A DNA stretch of 64,000 bases from assembly GCF_000235605.1 (NCBI RefSeq), contig NC_016584.1, positions 3,274,001-3,338,000 of the forward strand, in the 5' to 3' direction. Within the stretch, counting starts at the first letter, position 1. Each line of letters begins with the position of its first letter. The translations under genes and the position numbers were made by a program. The notes under the pieces are model-generated. The model was given only the letters and a program-made list of their open reading frames with translations, ran no database searches and was not told where the DNA came from. Of the stretch, positions 60,287-64,000 are shown piece after piece. Origin of the DNA: Desulfosporosinus orientis DSM 765. GTDB taxonomy: Bacteria > Bacillota > Desulfitobacteriia > Desulfitobacteriales > Desulfitobacteriaceae.

Positions 60287-61276
60287 TTATTCACTAACCA
60301 GCTTTTTAAACTCTTCTGTAAGCAGCGGTACTACTTCGAATAGATCTCCGACAATACCATAATCTGCTACGTTGAAGATATTAGCCTCTGGATCTTTGTT
60401 AATAGCTACAATGAATTTAGAAGAGCCCATACCTGCTAAGTGCTGGATTGCACCAGAGATTCCGCAGGCAATATAAAGGGTTGGAGCAACGGTTTTTCCT
60501 GTTTGTCCAACTTGGAATTTATGCTCTTTCCAGCCTGAGTCGACTGCAGCACGGGAAGCACCTACAGCCGCACCAATGACGTCAGCCAATGCTTCGAGAA
60601 TAACATAATTCTCGGGACCTTTCATACCACGTCCGCCGGAAACGATGATGTTAGCCTCTGTAAGTTCAGGGCGTTTGGAAGCTGCAACTGCTACTTCCTT
60701 AAGAATGGCTGTCAAATCTGCTGCATCAATCTCTGCTGCTTCTTTAACAACTTCAGCTTGACGGGAAGCATCCGGAGGAGTTACAGGGAAAGTATTAGGA
60801 CGGATGGTAGCCATAATCGGGCGTACGTTGGAAGTAACGTGAGCAAATGCTTTACCTGCATAAACTGGGCGTTTGAATGCTAAGAAGTTAGCAGAATCAA
60901 CTTCCATTCCTGTGCAGTCAGATGCTGCTCCAACACCAAGACGTTGTGCCAAGCGAGGAGCAAGGTCTTTACCAACAGCCGTATTTCCGATTAACACAGC
61001 TTGAGGCTCTTCTTTACGAATGATCTTGTTGAGTACGGAAGTATAAGCACCTGTCGTATATTCAGCCAACTTAGCATCGTCTACAACGATGACTTTGTCA
61101 GCACCAGCGGCAGCAAGGGTTGGAACAAGCTCGTCAATGCCTTGGCCGAGCACAACAGCTACAACAGACTCGCTGGTTTGGTCCGCAACTTTACGGGCTT
61201 CACTGAGAAGTTCTAATGAAACTTTACGAATTTGCAAATTGCGTTGTTCAACAACAACCATAATTCCTTTTGCCAT
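60287..61276 (-). CDS. etfA: Electron transfer flavoprotein alpha subunit
   Basis: A 329-residue ETF-alpha. The C-terminal FAD domain has LTEANIIVSGGRGMKGPENY, VGASRAAVDSGWKEH, QVGQTGKTVAPTLYIACGIS and AINKDPEANIFNVADYGIVGD. With EtfB it carries electrons from acyl-CoA dehydrogenases. The next gene is its likely membrane acceptor. It lies 13 bases after etfB in the same operon. Confidence 0.97.
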   Translation of the reverse strand: MAKGIMVVVEQRNLQIRKVSLELLSEARKVADQTSESVVAVVLGQGIDELVPTLAAAGADKVIVVDDAKLAEYTTGAYTSVLNKIIRKEEPQAVLIGNTAVGKDLAPRLAQRLGVGAASDCTGMEVDSANFLAFKRPVYAGKAFAHVTSNVRPIMATIRPNTFPVTPPDASRQAEVVKEAAEIDAADLTAILKEVAVAASKRPELTEANIIVSGGRGMKGPENYVILEALADVIGAAVGASRAAVDSGWKEHKFQVGQTGKTVAPTLYIACGISGAIQHLAGMGSSKFIVAINKDPEANIFNVADYGIVGDLFEVVPLLTEEFKKLVSE

Positions 61277-61289
61277 TTTTATTCCTCCT

Positions 61290-62054
61290 TTACAGAACCT
61301 TAGCTTCTTCGCGCAAGAGTTTTGCTAATTCACTGGCTGCTTGGGCAGCGTCGCCATCGATTTTACGTCCGGCCTTACGAGGGGTAGGCAGGCTGTATTG
61401 ATTAATAACCATTTTCAGATCTCCAGCGCTAAAACCAAGATCGGCAAGGGTCATTGTCTTTAATGGTTTTTTCTTTGCTTTCATAATACCGGCAACAGAT
61501 GGATAGCGGGGCTCGTTTAAACCTTTTTGAGCAGTAACGACAACTGGTAAGCTAACTTCGATTAACTCAGTTCCACCGTCAATTTCACGAGTAATTGTTG
61601 CTAGAGTTCCAGCAATTTCGAGTTTAAGAACACTGCTGACAGAAGGAATGCTTAATGCTTCCGCTACACGAACAGGAATCTGGCTTCCACCATCATCAAT
61701 AGCAATACGTCCGGCTAAAACGATATCATGGGGAATGTCTTTAACAACCTTAGCCAGGATCTCAGCTACACTAAATTCGTCGATGCCTTCTCCGGGATCG
61801 CTTACCAACACACCTTTATCTGCCCCCATTGCCAAAGCAGTGCGGATAGCTTCTTGGGCACGTTGACCTCCCATGCTTACGACCGTTACTTCGCCACCGA
61901 ATTTTTCTTTGAGTTTGATTCCTTCTTCAATCGCATACTCATCGTAAGGGTTGATGATTAAATTAACCCCATTGGTATCGATTTTACCGTTAGCATCTAG
62001 TACGATTTTTGCCTCAGTATCAAATGTTTGTTTGATGAAAACGACAATATTCAC
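61290..62054 (-). CDS. etfB: Electron transfer flavoprotein beta subunit
   Basis: A 254-residue ETF-beta: NIVVFIKQTFDTEAKI at the start, INPYDEYAIEEGIKLKEKFG, then VLAGRIAIDDGGSQIPVRVAE and the family signature MKAKKKPLKTMTLADLGFSA. The central IAIDDGGSQIP segment belongs to the nucleotide-binding region. First gene of etfB-etfA-oxidoreductase. Confidence 0.97.
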   Translation of the reverse strand: MNIVVFIKQTFDTEAKIVLDANGKIDTNGVNLIINPYDEYAIEEGIKLKEKFGGEVTVVSMGGQRAQEAIRTALAMGADKGVLVSDPGEGIDEFSVAEILAKVVKDIPHDIVLAGRIAIDDGGSQIPVRVAEALSIPSVSSVLKLEIAGTLATITREIDGGTELIEVSLPVVVTAQKGLNEPRYPSVAGIMKAKKKPLKTMTLADLGFSAGDLKMVINQYSLPTPRKAGRKIDGDAAQAASELAKLLREEAKVL

Positions 62055-62648
62055 ACTGTTTCCTCCTTACTGCAACAAAATTAATACTTACAGAATATGA
62101 CTTTTGATAACAATGCCTTAAGTCTCACACACTTAGGATCTTTGACTCATAAAGTCCTTCTCCATTTTTTAATACAGTTTTTTTCTAACACCCCCTATAA
62201 AGCGTGAGAAGGAATTTATTTTCCAGCACATGTATTGTAGACTCTGACTAGACGCAGGCTAAGCAGAGTTACCAGCAATAATACCCGGATAAGAAAACTC
62301 CCGTTAGTATAAAAAGGCACAAATTAATATTTGTTTCACATATTAAGATTTTTTAATTCTAGTTAAAATAAGGCCGTAAACGTAATAAATTGCACAAGCT
62401 TTTTTATGTTTACCGTTCCTCACAAATTAAGACTAGCATCGAGTGATCAATAAGTCAATATAGCCATAATTAAGAAATTATATAGCCAACTTTGTTCCAG
62501 TTTACTTCACCCTTTGTCAAGAGATTGTTTTGATTCTTAAGTCTAATTTAATTCAGAATTATTGATGTTATTTGATTATTCGACTAATATTAGATAAATC
62601 CTTCTTTTCGCAAAATTTATTTACTATTTTTTAGAAAAAAATTATAAA
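62055..62648. other. AT-rich region upstream of etfB
   Basis: About 590 bases without a supported gene. It should carry the etfB promoter. No clear operator or ORF was recognised. Confidence 0.5.
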
Positions 62649-62673
62649 GAGAAGTGGGGAAACCTCACTTCTC
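62649..62673 (-). terminator. Terminator of the 39-codon gene
   Basis: GAGAAGTGGGG (62649-62659) pairs with CCTCACTTCTC (62663-62673, one wobble) around a three-base loop, then T-rich DNA (TTTATAAT) on the minus strand. Confidence 0.75.
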
Positions 62674-62700
62674 AAAATTGATTTATTGGAAAGAATAAAG

Positions 62701-62820
62701 TTATCGACTTGAAATTGGTTTTTGAATATTACGTTCCTTCTGGGTATCAAATTCAGAATAATGAGGATCTCTAACCGTTACCGGTGATTTCGGCCGTGAC
62801 ACTTTCTTGTGAGCTCCCAT
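62701..62820 (-). CDS. 39-residue basic small protein
   Basis: ATG 62820 with GGGAGGATTATA in front encodes MGAHKKVSRPKSPVTVRDPH and then YSEFDTQKERNIQKPISSR. Rich in Lys, Arg and Pro, no hydrophobic core, so probably disordered or nucleic-acid- or ribosome-associated. A terminator lies 30 bases after the stop. No family recognised. It is divergent from the Crp/Fnr gene. Confidence 0.62.
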   Translation of the reverse strand: MGAHKKVSRPKSPVTVRDPHYSEFDTQKERNIQKPISSR

Positions 62821-62963
62821 TATAATCCTCCCTTTTTGTACATTTAAGAGTGAATTCCTCCCTAGTTTTCTCCTGCAATATGAATCATATGCTTGTAAAA
62901 TTGTGTTAGTTTGCTTTGACCTGTGATTTCCCAGCTTTTCCTTAAATTATCCGTGAATTGTGC

Positions 62964-62969
62964 TATAAT
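62964..62969 (+). promoter_or_regulatory. Extended -10 promoter for the Crp/Fnr gene
   Basis: TGC-TATAAT, an extended -10, with no good -35. It leaves a leader of about 165 bases before the ATG at 63143. Confidence 0.55.
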
Positions 62970-62989
62970 GTAGAGAAACTTGGCCAGAG

Positions 62990-63059
62990 ACATGCAGATA
63001 GGCTTTGCACTTGTTAACTTAGCGGCAAAGGCAGCTCATAATTGCATGTGCTTAATCAT
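62990..63059 (+). promoter_or_regulatory. Nested-hairpin leader RNA upstream of crp/fnr
   Basis: Outer stem ACATGCA (62990-62996) / TGCATGT (63053-63059) encloses the inner stem CTTTGC (63003-63008) / GCAAAG (63025-63030). It lies between the promoter and the start codon. It does not match the riboswitch classes I know (c-di-GMP-I, purine, fluoride). Confidence 0.45.
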
Positions 63060-63142
63060 ATACTAATTAGTTTTGTTTTATGCCCTGTGTATAGAAATCT
63101 TCAGCCGGCGTAATGATGGTTTAAAATAGTTGGGAGGATATA

Positions 63143-63859
63143 ATGATAACAGAGCAACAACTTAGGGATATCTTAGCAAGCCAATTCTTTTCCGGAACTA
63201 TGCCTCCGGAATTTGTTGATTTTTGCCTTGCTCACGGACGAATTCGTCATTTTGCACCAAAACAATACTTATATTTTGCCGGGGATGAAGCAACAACAGT
63301 CTATTTTCTCATTGCGGGAAGGGTCAGGCTTTACTTAATGGGCGAGTTTACGGAGAAGATTATTCGCGTCATCAATCCCCCCATCTTTTTCCCCGAGGTA
63401 GTCTTGGACGACAAACCCTATCCCCATGCTGCCCTTTGTATCGAAGAGATAGATGTATTGGCCATCGATAAGCAAATCTTTAAACGATATCTGGAAAGCA
63501 ATCCATCCTTACTTTGGCTTTTTATCAAAGAACTTGCTTTAGATTTACGTCGTTCTTACCGACAAATTCGCAACTTATCATTAGGTGATGCCCGTTTGCG
63601 TTTAGGTGCTAAATTATTTGCTTTAGCCCATGTACATGGTCAGAGTTCCAAGCATGGTGTGACCATTACCATTCCCTTATCTGCCACAGAACTGGCAGGT
63701 ATGTGCAGTCTCGCCCGTGAGTCTGTTAGCCGGATATTATCCGAATTAAAGGAAGTTAAACTCATTGAAATACAAAAGAAAACAATTACGGTATTAGATA
63801 TGGAGAATTTACGGACTTGGATTCACGAACGGGCAGCTCGCTCTCAATCCCTGGATTGA
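63143..63859 (+). CDS. Crp/Fnr-family transcriptional regulator
   Basis: A 238-residue regulator. A cyclic-nucleotide-binding-like beta-barrel (about 20-125) with GRIRHFAPKQYLYFAGDEAT, a dimerisation helix (about 130-160), and a winged helix-turn-helix (about 175-235) with the recognition segment LAGMCSLARESVSRILSELK. It lacks the four N-terminal cysteines of an FNR [4Fe-4S] site and the Arg/Ser of cAMP binding, so its effector is unknown; CprK-like sensing of an organic ligand is one option. Possible targets include the neighbouring reductase. Its 3' end overlaps the convergent gene by 51 bases. Confidence 0.9.
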   Translation: MITEQQLRDILASQFFSGTMPPEFVDFCLAHGRIRHFAPKQYLYFAGDEATTVYFLIAGRVRLYLMGEFTEKIIRVINPPIFFPEVVLDDKPYPHAALCIEEIDVLAIDKQIFKRYLESNPSLLWLFIKELALDLRRSYRQIRNLSLGDARLRLGAKLFALAHVHGQSSKHGVTITIPLSATELAGMCSLARESVSRILSELKEVKLIEIQKKTITVLDMENLRTWIHERAARSQSLD

Positions 63860-64000
63860 ATTTGCTCTGTTTTCGAGGAAGTGAGTTAATCGTTCATGTG
63901 GCAATCCTTGTTTAATATAATCTTCTAAGCTATCTGTTACCCATGCAATCACTTCTGCATCTGTCAAAGCTTGCCCTGCAAAGGTGGCAAAACGAGGATG
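63809..64000 (-). CDS. Partial gene, C-terminus of a probable sulfite/nitrite-reductase-like protein
   Basis: The frame is open from the window edge to TAA at 63809-63811 (63 codons), starting HPRFATFAGQALTDAEVIAW and including YIKQGLPHERLTHFLENR. The GxHPRFA...LT-x-E-x-V pattern and the final RLTHFLENR resemble the C-terminal region of siroheme [4Fe-4S] sulfite/nitrite reductases and related 4Fe-4S proteins. The start and catalytic region lie outside the window, so the assignment is tentative. Confidence 0.5.
   Translation of the reverse strand, partial: HPRFATFAGQALTDAEVIAWVTDSLEDYIKQGLPHERLTHFLENRANSIQGLRASCPFVNPSP

Noticed and set aside
62990-63059. Known riboswitch (c-di-GMP-I, purine, fluoride)
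   Set aside because: The conserved core sequences of those classes are not present; kept only as an unassigned structure.

Overview
The window reads as chromosome of a spore-forming, strictly anaerobic Firmicute of the Desulfosporosinus/Desulfitobacterium type (inference). The signs are: a Bacillus/Clostridia-style block miaB-ricA-mutS-mutL-miaA-hfq-spoVK-hflX; a LexA/SOS locus with a Gram-positive SOS box; two ETF:quinone oxidoreductase-like iron-sulfur membrane proteins; a stand-alone molybdopterin oxidoreductase; and, at the right edge, the end of a probable sulfite/nitrite-reductase-like protein. There are no rRNA or tRNA genes and no CRISPR array.

Layout. 0-5.3 kb is accessory: a frameshifted gene, a molybdoenzyme, an AT-rich HxlR/SRPBCC pair and a left-truncated IS66 element. 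5.3-13 kb is the most unusual part: two tandem units, each made of a decayed signal-peptide gene relic, a large BspA-like leucine-rich surface protein and a terminator. The last 1,262 bp of the two proteins are almost identical, while everything around them has diverged. 13.2-17 kb holds a DUF1653 gene, several relics, an orphan PocR-domain histidine kinase and a broken MFS transporter. 17-24 kb has a phosphotriesterase-family hydrolase with an acyl-CoA ligase, a pspA-nfeD-flotillin membrane-stress operon, and a divergent DUF1836 regulator.

24-31.6 kb has the first ETF-oxidoreductase-like protein, an FMN reductase, two cell-wall enzymes divergent from lexA, and small genes. 32-53 kb is a long minus-strand housekeeping stretch: DegV, DacF, miaB, ricA, mutS, a hydantoinase-A-like protein, an HDAC-like deacetylase, mutL, miaA, hfq, typA, spoVK, hflX, a methionine-gamma-lyase-family protein, signal peptidase I and ddl. 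53-58 kb has small genes, a thioesterase, pyruvate kinase and GAPDH. 58-64 kb has etfB-etfA plus the second oxidoreductase, a 39-aa gene, a Crp/Fnr regulator with a structured leader, and the partial reductase.

Together the core genes cover mismatch repair, tRNA modification, RNA chaperoning, peptidoglycan remodelling and lower glycolysis. The etf/oxidoreductase units would pass acyl-CoA dehydrogenase-type electrons to menaquinone. The surface-protein locus appears to be evolving by tandem duplication and gene conversion and is the best candidate for something undescribed. Five short genes or ORFs outside the usual size cut-off were found by reading the sequence (24375, 31152, 53211, 62701, and the partial gene at 63809).
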